Notes under the pieces: generated by a model
Database searches by the model: none
Told to the model about the DNA's origin: nothing
Seen by the model: only the letters and a program-made list of their open reading frames with translations
Position numbers and translations under genes: made by a program
Part shown: positions 24,002-36,286 of the stretch, piece after piece
How positions within the stretch are numbered: the first letter of the stretch is position 1
How the letters are laid out: the number at the start of each line of letters is the position of its first letter
DNA from: Drosophila pseudoobscura
Lineage: Eukaryota > Arthropoda > Insecta > Diptera > Drosophilidae
Length of the DNA stretch: 64,000 bases
Assembly: GCF_009870125.1 (NCBI RefSeq)
Contig: NC_046680.1
Location: 9,858,001-9,922,000, forward strand
Reading direction: 5' to 3'

Positions 24002-25663
24002 CAAGTTTCCCGCTGCAATCCATATATCCAATAGGAGTGTAAAATAAATGTAATTACAGAAAAGCGTACACATATATAATTTATTTGTCGAATATTTAGG
24101 CAATTTGTATATTTGCTCTTGGACTGCATTTGCTATATGTACTTGTATATAGTGTTTGGGCTCTCAAATGTGCACTTTCTGTGCATTTCAGGGCTTTCGC
24201 TTGGCATTAATTATTCTCCGCCAAGCGAAAGAGTTCTTCTATTGGAAAGTGGTTTTTCTGTTACTGTTTCGCCTTCCCTTCTTGTCATTTGTATTACAAT
24301 AAATATAAAAAATATAATTTACTCGTATATGTATATGTGAGGATTTGTGGGGCGAAATCGTTTATTGAGTTAACAAAAATATGCAATGGGTAAAACAAGA
24401 TAATAGGTTATAAAAGGTGTGTGCTTAAGAGCTACAGAGTAGGAAGTCATACACAAGTGGAGGACTGGACATGAGCAGAACTCTGAGGAAAACCGGGTGG
24501 CATGGCCGGGCCTGGCAAGGAGGATTATACGAGTACATATGATTATAGATGTGCTGGATATATCCCTTTCACACACACAAAAATTCCCACACTCGTAAAA
24601 AATTAATCAAATTGAGTGTAAAAAACAACATTCTGTCTTACTTACTAACTTCGCACTACGCACGATTTGTGTTTGTTCTGGTTATGTCGCCTTGGCTTAG
24701 TACTTTTTTTCAATATAGCTTCAGTCTAAAGTTAAGTTTTGGTTGACTTTTTCTTGTATTTTAGCTTTAAGAGGATTTCATTGGTTCTACTTGTTACACG
24801 TCTCGTTTTGTTTAGTACTTCGGGCGGGATTTGCACTACAATAATAATGATTTTATAAATTGATTTACTGGCTGGTACATAGACTATATGGAAAACACGC
24901 AAACATATGCTTTAGTATATCTGATTTCTGCACTGTGTGGTGCATAGTGTATAGCGTATAGTGCACTGTATAGTGGAATAGTTCTTAATTAAACGACCCA
25001 GTCGTACAGTGCGTCCCAAAGCTATGGCAGACAGTTTGGAAGTGTATAGGATCAATGCTTCTGGTCGATTTCAGTCAGTTGTCGAATAGTTTATGAAGTT
25101 GAATCGTATATTGAAGAAGATGCGGGATATGTGTACAACTGTGTCATTGTTTTGAAACGCACTGTAGGCCGCTCTGTGGCGGGACTTTTAACAATCAGAT
25201 ATAAGAGTAAATTGTTTAACAACAATTAGACTTTTGGAACACACTTAGATACAATAAATATTCTCAGTAGGTTCGGTTTCTTGCCAGATCGAATGTACAT
25301 ACATGGTAAACGTTATGTTTACCCACATATTTATTATCTGGCTAATCCACTTTAAAAAGTTACCTCAATTCAAACAATTTGTATTCAATTCGATCAAAGA
25401 TCTAAACTTAAAAAACACACTTCCTTGCACTGAAACCAAAAAATGTGTTCATTGTGTATCTGGATCTGTGTCTGTGTCTGCATCTCCGTCTACATTTGGG
25501 TGTGTTTGTGTGTGTTGTGTGCGTATTTGATAAATCAATCAGGTCTATCCATGGCCCTACTCTGTTTCCCTTCCCTGCCGTGGCACTCCTTTCGTTCGTC
25601 ATAGTCATCGTTGTTATTGGTGCTGGTTATCAGTTTCTCCACAATTTCTAGCGGTCGCTGATA
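24002..25663. other. Converging 3' UTRs of ASCC1 and oys
   Basis: AT-rich, without a supported reading frame. It includes a perfect 12-bp stem-loop at 24194-24231 (separate entry), GTATAGTG-type short repeats near 24945-24975 and a CTGTGTCTG repeat near 25460-25485. A large part is probably the long 3' UTR of oys. Confidence 0.5.
24194..24231. other. Perfect 12-bp inverted repeat (stem-loop)
   Basis: CTTTCGCTTGGC at 24194-24205 is followed, after a 14-base loop, by its exact reverse complement GCCAAGCGAAAG at 24220-24231. It lies about 190 bp after the ASCC1 stop, on the downstream side of the likely ASCC1 poly(A) signal and towards the 3' UTR of oys. It could form RNA structure in either transcript. 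The arms do not resemble the histone 3' hairpin. Confidence 0.7.
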
Positions 25664-28600
25664 CTATTTGGCATGACCATTACTGAGCACCGCTGGGAGG
25701 ACGTTGGCCTGCTGCACCACCGCATTGATCACTTCAATCTCTTTCTTGAGGAAGGCGGCGCTGTTCTCCTCCGCGGCATGTTCGGCGGTATCGCCACCTG
25801 AAGCATCGGTGCACTGTCCATTCTCGTGCACAGAGGATATGTTGCGCTTGCGGAGTCCCACTGAAGTTGCAGCCGCATCCAGTGGCGTGGAAATGGCGCT
25901 GCCGCCCGGCAATTTCAATTTGGGAAACTCGATGTCGCGCATCAAATCGTTCTTGAACTCCACAATGCCGCTGACGGTATCCGTTACAGTCTTATCAATA
26001 AATTCCTCAATGTTTTTGGTCTCGGCCTCGAACTTTTCCTTCAATTTGCTGGACAACTGGTCCATCTCGCACTGGTCGTGTGGCACGCTAATCGCGTCGC
26101 GGGCGTTGGTCGGCGGCTTTGGACTCTTCGGTTGCTGCTGCTGCTCCTTCTGTTGCTGCTGTGGGTGATGTGAGGTCTGTGATTGGAGTATTACATTGTT
26201 CTGTTGCTCTATACGCTGTTGCTGTTGCTCTGTCAAAAGCAGCTGTGGTGTGTTGTCTTTACATTTAGCATGCTTATCCTCGTCCTCATCCTCGTTGAGA
26301 TCATTGCCGCCGGCCAGTGCCGCCCTGGCGGCCTGGGGCACCCGGGTCGGTGATGAATCCCTGACACTGCCGCTGGCAGCTACGCTGTCGGTACTCTTGG
26401 GCGAGCTGTCTCTCCTCTCGCCGCGTATATATTGTGGTAAAATAAATATGGTCACTAGTGAAATGATGTGAAGGCACAAATAAAATCTCAGGTACAATTT
26501 GATGCTGCCCTGTAATTGAGAAACGAAATAGAAAAGTCCGTTTAGGGATCATCTCCATCACGGCGCATACAAGAGTCAGGAGTACTCACCATAAATTCAA
26601 GCAGAACGAATGGGAATGTGGCATAGCCCATCACAATGCGTGTGATTAGGCAGGTGAGAATGTCGTAGAACATTCGCGTGAGCTGTGTGCTCTGGAAGCG
26701 ATGACGGAAGAGTCTGCGTCCCATTCGCGCGGCGGTAACCGTCACGGCTCCGGTGGCAAAGGTCAGATAGTAGCCCGGATAGAAGCCATGCCACACGGCG
26801 CTCAATGCAAAGGTGAGCAGTGTGCCATACCGCTTCGGTACACGCTCGTAGACGAGCGTGCGGAGCCAGCGATTGGTGCCGCAGTTCCAGTTGTTGATAG
26901 CATCGCGCATGTTCGACGAAAACTGCAATGGGACAATGCGATAAAAACTATTTACGGATTCCAGATCAAAACAAAGATATGCCTACCTCGAACGACAGGA
27001 CATTGATGTTGGATATTAGATCCCATTTGGCATTGCCGTCCTTGTCGTAGCCGGCAAAGCCTAGACCAGCGTTATTGCATATCGCATCGGCCAGCAGCCA
27101 TGCGTGATAATACTTGAAGCGTATGCAGGTGGTTGCCATCATGGCATACCAGTATTTATAGGCCATGCTGGTGTTCTCCAGGAAGTCATCCTCCTTCATG
27201 TTCTTCACCGGATAGAGCTTCACGAACTTCATGAATATGAAGGCGCACACGAGGCTGCCAATCACCTTGCGTATCACCGTTTTCGTTGGCGATGGCTCCA
27301 GCACCAGTTCCCTTTTGCCATTGTCCAGAGAGCCCTGTAGCGGAAAGGAGTAATTAATGTGGCAGGCAATGCGGAGAACCTACTATTACTGCTTCCAACC
27401 AGGTAGACAGGAAGGACAGCAGGGGGAGGTCAATTTGTGGCCACTAATGAAATCATTGCAGCTTCCATTAGTTGCGACTGCAGTGACGCAGAGACCTGAC
27501 CACAAAATGCACTTACATTGGTGGAAGGACGCTTCAGCAGATTGTAGCCCTCTACAAACTCAATGTAGTCCTTGTAAAATACCAGTGGGCCGGCCAGGAT
27601 GCTTTGGAAATGCCACACATACGAGAAGTACTCCAATGCCGATGGCATTTTGCGAATGGCATGATACTGCTGAGCCTTTGTCAGGTCCTATTAATGACAT
27701 AAAAAATAAGTTTAGTTTTTGGCCTTGCTGGGAAGTGCACCTTAATTTGATGAACTCACCTCCTCCTCCCGCACAAAACCGTCGTGTATGCTGAAGGCCA
27801 GGCTCGTAACCTTCTGTGTGATGATCATCAGTGGCCCGGTAATGTCCAGAGCATAGGATCCATAGTCGTAGAGTTGTCGCATCAGGTGCACGCACAGCAA
27901 ATAGCTCATGGCCACCAGCAAGACCGCTCTGCAATCTCAGTAAATTAGCGAGAGTTCAAATCAATCAGCGATTCTATGTGTATTCGTTACCTCTGCACAA
28001 TGCGCGGATCTTGGGTGCGTATGACTATGTAGCATATTGCCGGAAGACCGGCAATGTGTATCGCCTGCTGGCCAAAACAAAAGTAGCCAAAGGCCAGACC
28101 TATCGACAGTGCGAATGTGTGGCGCAACTTGCTCGACACCTTCGAGGGGTGCAGCATCGAGCGGAAGAGGGAGGCCAGGAAGAGCGCTGATATTTGGCAT
28201 AGTAAAAAGTTTACCTGCAATGCAAAAGAAGAACATGTTTTTGAATTGAGTGAAAGAAAAAGAATACATTTGAATTACGCCTATATTAAACGTCGAGAAG
28301 ACGTCACACAATTTACACGTATGCATATCTAGGGGAATTGCGCCAACTACGAGAATCGCAACCAGTTCTGTTACATCGCTGCCTCGTGCCATACGATACC
28401 CCCCGTCATATCCGCACCCAAGCGGAGCACATGCGGAGTGCACGTGCCTTTCCTTGTATGCACCCGTAATTGGCATCAGCGAAGAGCATTCCTCTCCGCC
28501 AACATTGATCAAGATCAAGAATCAACGATCACGATCACACGTTGTGATCAATGTTGGCATGGGTTGGTTTTGGCATGGGCGGGTTGGCTTTCTGTCAGTG

Positions 28601-31600
28601 CAAATGCTTTGCTTGCACACCGCTTCCCTCGCACAGATCGTCCCCGCAAAGCCCTTTGCCAGCTTCCAGCTGACATTGAGCACCGAACCCTGGCAAATAT
28701 ATAATTTATGATTCTCTCTCGTGCCGGGCAATGCATAAACAGCGAGTTTAATAGGGCTACAGGCCCCGCTGAACTGGGTTTCGTAACGGGGTCGGTCGAG
28801 ACAAGCACATGATATAAAACCTATAATTTATATCAATTGCTGGCCACTCGCTCAATTAGATTTTGAGCGGTTTGAAAACGCATTTACTTTGTACCCGATA
28901 AGGAACCAGCACCTCCAAGAACCTCAGGACCCCCAGTCGATTCGTTGAATGAAGGCCAAGCGGATGCGGCCATTGTCACTGGCCTTATCAGGGACAATGT
29001 TCTGCCGACGCACTTATGATTTATATAACCATACATATGTATGTACACATGTGTACTTAAATGGGTATTATTGTAGAAACAGAACAGTTCCAGACTGTAA
29101 TCAGCGCTACATTTGCAGCAATGTTTCATGACAGGCAAAGTTATCATTAATTAACAATTTTAATGCCCTCTTCTGTTGGGTCAACGACATTAAAGTGGAA
29201 TACATTTTGAACGTGTTCATAGTTTCTGATGTTCTGTTTTCGAATGTTTTTGGTGTAGCAGAAGTACGGGTTTTTCTTGAGATTGTAGATGAGGATGAGA
29301 TGAGTTTACATATCCCCGATACCGTCGATAAACCTTTTAATAAGTGTTAGCCAGACGCTGAGATAGGCTCTCCTATAGGAGGTAGGTCTTTCACGAATTC
29401 CCACAGAGACTCTCGCGTATCTGGAATGGATTGCTGTACCTTCAAAGCTACCCTTCTATTTAGAAATGAATCGTCATCGTAAACAACTCCAGGCGGACAC
29501 TTACTAATCCCAGTAAATACGGCCAGATATACCACCAACCAATTCGTTGCAAAATGTGTGTACTATGTGGCTAGATTAGGTCTCTTTTTTGAAGCAGATC
29601 CTGGAACCGCAAAAGAACAAAAATGGAGCGACGACACAGGAGGATAAGTTGAGTTGGTAATAAGTTTGAATTGCTATTGCTATTGCTATTTATTGAGTGG
29701 ATTACTGTTGGTTAGGATAAACGTTAATATACATGTTGCACGTATCATATCCGCCGATCCTGTCATCTTCAGTTGCGCTGTGCAGGACAGTTCAGCACCA
29801 GGCTGCGACGGCGGCACTTGCCCTTATCCAGGTCGAACCACTGGCCGGCTCTGCATTTGTGCAGAACGCGGTTTCCGTTGAGGCACTCGTAGTAGCGGCG
29901 GCAGTGCTTCTCGTCCTGCAGGTAGGTGCCGTCAGCTCTTCCGCTGCACTCGAGGTCGCCAGCAATGGGGATGCTGGAGCCGGAGAAGAGATCTAGCAGA
30001 GGCCTGGGAATGAGCTTCTCGATCAGGCTGGAAGCTTGAGGGGCATCAGTTGCACAGGGTGTGGTTGAGGGAGGTGTAGTTGAGGTGTCACAGGGTGGTT
30101 CAGGTGACGGAGTAGTTGTCGTGTCACAGGGTGGCTCTTGCGGAGGTGTACGGGTGCACGGGGGTGGTGGTGACGGAGTAGTTGTCGTGTCACAGGGTGG
30201 CTCTTGCGGGGGTGTACGTGTGCACGGAGGGGGTGGCGATGGAGTTGTTGTCGTGTCACAGGGTGGTGACGGAGTTGTTGTTGTGTCACAGGGTGGCTCT
30301 TGCGGAGGTGTACGGGTACACGGGGGAGGTGGTGACGGAGTAGTTGTCGTGTCACAGGGTGGCTCTTGCGGGGGTGTACGTGTGCACGGAGGGGGTGGCG
30401 ATGGAGTTGTTGTCGTGTCACAGGGTGGTGACGGAGTAGTTGTCGTGTCACTGGGTGGCTCTTGCGGAGGTGTTTGGGTGCACGGCGGAGGTGGCGACGA
30501 AGTTGTTGTCGTGTCACAGGGTGGTGACGGAGTAGTTGTCGTGTCACTGGGTGGCTCTTGCGGAGGTGTTTGGGTGCACGGCGGAGGTGGCGACGAAGTT
30601 GTTGTCGTGTCACAGGGTGGTGACGGAGTAGTTGTCGTGTCACTGGGTGGCTCTTGCGGAGGTGTTTGGGTGCACGGCGGAGGTGGCGACGAAGTTGTTG
30701 TCGTGTCACAGGGTGGTGACGGAGTAGTTGTCGTGTCACTGGGTGGCTCTTGCGGAGGTGTTTGGGTGCACGGCGGAGGTGGCGACGAAGTTGTTGTCGT
30801 GTCACAGGGTGGTGACGGAGTAGTTGTCGTGTCACTGGGTGGCTCTTGCGGAGGTGTTTGGGTGCACGGCGGAGGTGGCGACGAAGTTGTTGTCGTGTCA
30901 CAGGGTGGTGACGGAGTAGTTGTCGTGTCACTGGGTGGCTCTTGCGGAGGTGTTTGGGTGCACGGCGGAGGTGGCGACGAAGTTGTTGTCGTGTCACAGG
31001 GTGGTGACGGAGTAGTTGTCGTGTCACTGGGTGGCTCTTGCGGAGGTGTTTGGGTGCACGGCGGAGGTGGCGACGAAGTTGTTGTCGTGTCACAGGGTGG
31101 TGACGGAGTAGTTGTCGTGTCACGGGGTGGCTCTTGTGGAGGTGTTTGGGTGCACGGCGGAGGTGGCGACGAAGTTGTTGTCGTGTCACAGGGTGGTGAC
31201 GGAGTAGTTGTCGTGTCACGGGGTGGATCTGGCGGAGGTGTACTGGTGCACGGAGGGGGTGGCGACGGAGTTGTTGTCGCCTCACAGGGTGGTGACGGAG
31301 TTGTTGTTGTGTCACAGGGTGGATCTGGTGGGGGTGTACGGGTGCACGGTGGGGGTGGGGGTGGGGGTGGTGACGGAGTCGTTGTCCGTTCACATGGCGG
31401 CTGGCGGGTGGTGGTGCTGCACGGCTCCTGGGGGGCTGCAGGCGGCTGAGCGATTCTGTGCGAGTCTGCTACTACTGCCACAAGGGCCAGCAGAAGAAGG
31501 CTTACTGTAAATTGAATCGGTTAACTCTGAGGACTTTCGTGCACCTGCCGCTACGACACTTACAAAAATTCATTGATAACTTCAGGCAGCTCGAAAGGAT

Positions 31601-34600
31601 AACTAACTGCAGTTGGTTACTTTACCTCTTTCGGTTCGGGGCTGTAACATCTTCTCTGTTGCACCGCTCTTTTATAGTCATCCGTCCAATGCTCGACTCA
31701 AGTGGTCTCCGTGTAACTGGGGCCACCGATACATTTCCTGATAATTTCGGACTAATTTGCAAAGTGCATTCCTGACCAGAGAAAATGTTCCTCCCTTGGC
31801 TATTATCCGGACCTACGTTCTACGGCTTCAATATATGAAAGCAGCTAGAAACAGTACAGCGCAAAACCGTATAACCAACGATATATCTACAGATTTTCAG
31901 CTGAATTTTATTTGGCCAACTATAGATAATGTCTCAATTGAATATTCAATATCGAACACAATTCAAATTGCGCCATACTTATACATATGGTAAACGCACT
32001 GTACTTGCTGCTCTTCTTTTCAGATATCTTGTCAACAAACTTTGTTAGCATCTTACAAGTTCTGCTCTCAAATTTCGTAATTGCCAAGGTACACGTCGGA
32101 CTGTCGATAAGAGCCAGTCGTATACTTAAAATGTTTGTATTTTTGCACATATGTACGTAGATATCTAAGATATGGTACACATTATCTAGATCTATATAAA
32201 AAAGTAGTAATAGCCACGTCATATGCAGTTATCTACCTCCTCGCGCCATGGGTCAAAGACAAAGCGACAATGGCCTGATGGGCGAGGGTCTCCGTCATAG
32301 CGATAAGCTACATATACTGTGGGACGATAAATTCGTTTGAGGTGTTGTTTTCATAAATGCCGAGTAAAGAGGTTGTATTACAGATCTGATTAGAAGGTAT
32401 ATATACCTTAATAGGTGTGTATTAACCGACCAATGTGCATGCACACCGCAGAAATGCCACAGAGGAAAAAGTCTCCCAATACAAATACGCAGTGTTGTAA
32501 TCATCATCCATCCATCCAGCCATCCAAAGAGCTCATGCGCAATTATTCGAGTTGGCAATACGCTGGCGAAAACCGGTTAGCCAGCAAAAGCAAACGAAAG
32601 GAAAATCTTGCTAAAGAATAATATTTCAAGTCGAAATACAGTGGAATCAGCATTCGGATGGGATTAGGCCCCAACAAGTGGGTGGGCGGCGACTTGTTGG
32701 AATTGGAATTAGAGCAGGAGAGCACCAACATCTGCGTAAGGGCCCGGGCCCGAGCCAACCCGAGTTCATGAAAAATACCGGATATGCGGAAGGAAATCAT
32801 CTGCCTGCTTGCGGCCGTGGATGGTTTCAGCTTTTGTTTCAGATTGAAGGGTAAGGGGGGGTGCCAAACCAAGCTCACATATGTACATCGTACCTCTCTG
32901 AGGGCCTCTCTGGCGACCTCGAATACGAGTCTCTGTTAAGCGCTCAAGGTGAAATAAGTAAATTGAGCATAAACTCAGGTGAGCCAATCGAATTTCAACA
33001 CTGATATTGAATTTCTGGGCACGCAGAGGCAAGGAAGCCCCCAGTGTTTCGATTGTCAGATGTTTTTGACACGCTGCAATCGGAGGGCGGCATTTGAAAC
33101 ACGATTTGATGCATCTTTACCCTTCTTTCGCGCCTTGTCGCCCTCCCTGTTCAGTGCGCAAATTATGGAGAGCTTGATGCCAAGATAAGACGTTGCTATA
33201 GTTCCAGGCCAACGGACGGAGCACAATGCAGCTTGGATGAATGTGTACGCACGAAGGCAGCAACCCCATTGTTCTCTGGCGTACTTTAGAGCTTCAGACA
33301 AGGGCCTTGTAGGGCTGTCAAGGGCTTAAATTGTAGCAGAGCTGCCAATGTAGAAACCCATCAGCAAAATAAAATGTTTATGGGTAAATCACGAATGCAA
33401 GCTAACACGCAACGAACATGCACCACAAATGGAAATATAAGCATAAATCATTTGAAAAAACACCAAAAGCGTTTTGGGGCGGCAGTGTGCCAAACAAGCG
33501 CGTACCGAAAAGTGGCGTGATCACTATAAATAAACCAAAAACAATAAAAGCAGCAACAGAAATATCGTTCCCAATGCGAACATACGATAAAAAGCACTCG
33601 TAAAGAGTACGAGTAGAAGACAAGAAGGTGAGGACAAAGAACAAAGAATCAAGAACGCACTACGTTATCGTTAAGCAGCAAAAAAAAGTTACTCTGTGGA
33701 ACAAAAGCGAGAGTGAAAGATTGTTTCGCAAGTTTGCTCATTTTATATGTAATGTCAGATATACCCATTAGGGAAGTGTAGCACAGGGTATGCAAACAAC
33801 AGTTATATGCTAAATGGCGCCACCAAATGCCCAACAGTTGACAAAACGGAGGGAAAAAGAAGAGGCGACAAGTGACAGCCGCACAACAGCCGCCGCATGC
33901 TGCTCTCAACAGAGTTCAAACAACATCTGGCATCCCACTCAAGGTCATAGAAATAATAATTTATTATAATATATGCATATGGAGGGAGAGTGGGAGTGAG
34001 AAAGAGTGTGCATAGAGAGCAATGCGCAACAATTAGCCACTCTCTCGCCCTCTCTATTCGTCACTCTCTTTGTCAATTTACCGGTGCGCTCCTCTTTTAA
34101 CCCTTTTGGCCCGTCGCCATGCATTACAATTTTCAATTTACATATTAATTTCAATTGCTTTACACTTTGCTTTTTGATCGAACAGACCGGTTCCAGTGCT
34201 GCGCATATACATATATGTATATAAAAGTTGTGAAATATTAAATATATATGCAACAACAAGCATGAGTTGTTTATTGCTGTTTATTAATAAAAGCAAATAC
34301 ATACACACAGACAGCGTCGTGCATGTAGGTGAGGGCGACCCCGTGGGAGGCGAGTTGAGAGTAAGAAGAGCGAGAGAGCAAATGAAAACAAACAGTTTTA
34401 TGGGCTGAGAAAATATGCCGCCATTGGCCGGCCGGGCCTGCAGCAACAGCTCATTAGCACCAATAAATACTGCAAGCAGTACAATGCCATAGAAAGACAT
34501 ACACAAACTCGTTATAAATGATCTCGGGATGAGGCAATTCCTCGAACAATTGGCCAATTCACCGGCATTCGCTTTCCGTGCTTCAGCCTTCATAATAAAA

Positions 34601-36286
34601 CTAATGAAACATTTCTTGCTAATAGCCCGCCGTCTAATAGTGAGCTCTTGCTAATTTCCAAATGTGTCATACACCCAAGGACCCAACCCACCCACTGACA
34701 TCACAAAAAAGTTAAATCGTTCCCAAGACACCCTGTCACTATGAGTCATGAGCGGAGCTGAGGAGGGGTCTAGGGAGGCGACAATATCAGCTGAGCCAAA
34801 CAGAGGCGCGAAAGAGAGCACACACACATATGTACGTATATTCATATACGTATGTATGTCGCTGACGCTCGCTCACAACTACTGTTGCTGCCGTTTGTTT
34901 GCAAACAAAAGAAGCGCTAAAAATTCAATTATCGCGGAGCTCTTCGCGGAGGGAGTGGAGTGGAGTGTAGGAGCCATGAAAGAAGTCGGTTAAATTGAAT
35001 TTCAAGTATCTTTTGATAAAGACAACGGGCAATCAACCATTTTGTGCAAGTATGTGTCTATGTCTCTAGCAGCCAAATTCGCACTACATAAGCGGACTAC
35101 ATACACGTCCACACACATGTGTGGACGGACGGCTTTACATCGGATGTTGGTATTAGGTCATCAGCATTGAAAATATTACTACTGAGTAGAGTAGATTACG
35201 TGTATGCCATCATTTTTGCTGGGCCAGCGGATATGTCTTTAACGGATTTGGGCCAGGCCGTAACCGCTGCAGGTAAATGCATACAAATGCACTTAATGAA
35301 TCACTTTTGTATCCCTCTCGCTCTTTGCCTATGTAGTTGCCGTTATGCAAATGACATTGCGGCCATCGGGTGAGAGAACGGGACAATCAGACACATGTAG
35401 AGAGTGTGAATATATTAGTGAGACACTCAGGCGATCAATTGCCAATGACATCCCCGTACCAGCCTCCCCACTCATACCTCTGTTAAATGAAGCAAAAATC
35501 TTTAACTATGCCGAAACCAACGATGCGTCAAGACGAGTCCAATGTACAAAATGTCACGGCGGTGCATTTTGTAAAGTTTACTTTTGTTCTAAATTGAAAG
35601 CGTACCGCGTGGAAAATTACACAGATTATTCTGGGCGACGGCACTGTCAGCAGCCGCCCCTCCCCTGATAAGAAAGTGGGACACCGAAAATCATACACAT
35701 TTTGCATGAATCTAACTTTAATTTACACAAGTAGTTGTAGCTTCTTTCAAACGGCAGTCCAATTGAGGAAGGCGTACACTATGGAGCACAGCTAAAATTC
35801 AATTAGCTGTCAATTTCGCGCTTAAAAAACCTCGAGCAAACAATACACAAGCTAGTAAGCGCCCGAAATTTTCCAAAACTTGGACAGCTCCACCTTTCTT
35901 GGACCATTACCGGGATATTGAGCCTTCGTTTTGATTGACAGTTTCTTTATTTCGTTGCTAAGACAATGCATTACGTCAAGAACACTGCACCCGATACAAA
36001 TACCTTTTAAGTATCAATATTCTTGGCGTAAATTATACAAAAGATACTAGGCTTTGTCTGGATTATTAACACACAAACACACTTACACTTTTATGCACGT
36101 ATATAAGCATAGATAAACACGCACACGTGCACACACCCGTTTGATTTAGAAGGCATGTGAGGAACGGAGCGGAGAGTTATAAGAACTTACCAAATCAACA
36201 GAGAGCCCCACCATGTCGGCCAGCCAGGTAAAGGCATGGCTCCCATTGTATAAATCATTCTCAATAAATTTGGGCGATTCGAGCAT
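25664..36286 (-). CDS. oys: oysgedart, MBOAT lysophospholipid acyltransferase
   Basis: Coding exons on the minus strand: 36191-36286, 27991-28214, 27760-27928, 27517-27687, 26987-27334, 26590-26922, 25664-26509, 728 aa. The first exon gives 32 residues ending WLADMVGLSVDL, then VNFLLCQISALFLAS; this junction matches the N-terminus of human MBOAT1/2 (...PIDQVNF-type). An in-frame TAA precedes the ATG. MBOAT hallmarks: NWNCGTNRWLRT with the conserved Asn, and ALSAVWHGFYPGYYLTF with the catalytic His. Many hydrophobic segments place it in the ER membrane, where it reacylates lysophospholipids. The last exon adds about 250 residues, Gln/Pro/Ser-rich and unusually long for the family. Intron 1 is about 8 kb and holds another gene. 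Confidence 0.92.
28215..29768. other. oys intron 1, 3' part
   Basis: Non-coding apart from the weak secreted-peptide candidate at 29347-29538. Nothing else is recognised. Confidence 0.5.
29347..29560 (-). other. Candidate small secreted-peptide ORF or remnant
   Basis: A minus-strand frame of about 70 codons, open without an ATG, starts with a hydrophobic stretch (NWLVVYLAVFTGIS), passes CPPGVVYDDDSFLNRR and ends at 29347. Composition is protein-like and the neighbouring nested gene is also secreted. A GTAAGT inside the frame might be a donor. It may be one exon of a small gene, a decayed gene, or chance. Confidence 0.2.
29769..31573 (-). CDS. Secreted chitin-binding mucin, nested in an oys intron
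   Basis: Exons 31564-31573 and 29769-31504, 581 aa. The 10-nt first coding exon (M-N-F-L across the junction) joined by GTAAGT...TTACAG gives the signal peptide MNFLSLLLLALVAVVADS. A TATA box lies about 100 bp upstream of this ATG. Next comes a long Pro/Thr/Ser/Cys mucin region in which a 32-residue unit (CTQTPPQEPPSDTTTTPSPP + CDTTTTSSPPPP) is repeated nearly perfectly about eight times, flanked by more diverged units. The C-terminus has one peritrophin-A (CBM14) domain with six Cys (ECSGRADGTY, CRRYYECLNG, HKCRAGQWFDL, KCRRRS, LNC). The likely role is in peritrophic matrix or cuticular mucus. It lies on the same strand as its host gene. Both other frames are long and open only because of the repeat. 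Confidence 0.82.
30060..31400. repeat. Coding minisatellite with 96-bp unit
   Basis: The TGTTTGGGTGCACGG string recurs every 96 bp at about 30471, 30567, 30663, 30759, 30855, 30951, 31047 and 31143. The copies are nearly identical in DNA, and related but shorter or diverged units occupy both flanks. The unit length is a multiple of three, so the gene's frame is kept. Near-identity including silent sites points to recent expansion or homogenisation. Confidence 0.9.
31669..31676 (-). promoter_or_regulatory. TATA box of the mucin gene
   Basis: TATAAAAG on the minus strand. Initiation about 30 bp downstream (near 31645) places the start site inside the segment before the preferred ATG at 31573. 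An upstream ATG at 31650 would lie at or before that start, so it is not favoured. Confidence 0.55.
31677..36190. other. oys intron 1, 5' part
   Basis: Non-coding. It carries AT-rich stretches, GAGTGAGAGA-type runs near 33980-34010 and ACATATGTA strings near 34825-34860. Frames near 35119-35668 lack any domain or splice logic. I see nothing further that I can support. Confidence 0.5.

Noticed and set aside
30060-31400. Regular repeats suggesting a CRISPR array
   Set aside because: Units are contiguous 96-bp coding repeats without unique spacers, in a eukaryotic gene.
30023-31449. Very long open frames on both strands (about 456 and 462 codons) over the mucin gene
   Set aside because: They are by-products of a 96-bp repeat whose length is a multiple of three. 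Only the minus-strand frame with signal peptide and CBM14 domain makes a sensible protein.
31626-31650. Alternative start exon of the mucin (ATG at 31650)
   Set aside because: It also splices in frame, but lies at or upstream of the start site expected from the TATA box at 31669-31676. The ATG at 31573 gives a more typical signal peptide.
35119-35668. Two adjacent plus-strand frames in oys intron 1
   Set aside because: No start context, splice logic or recognisable motif; composition is compatible with chance.
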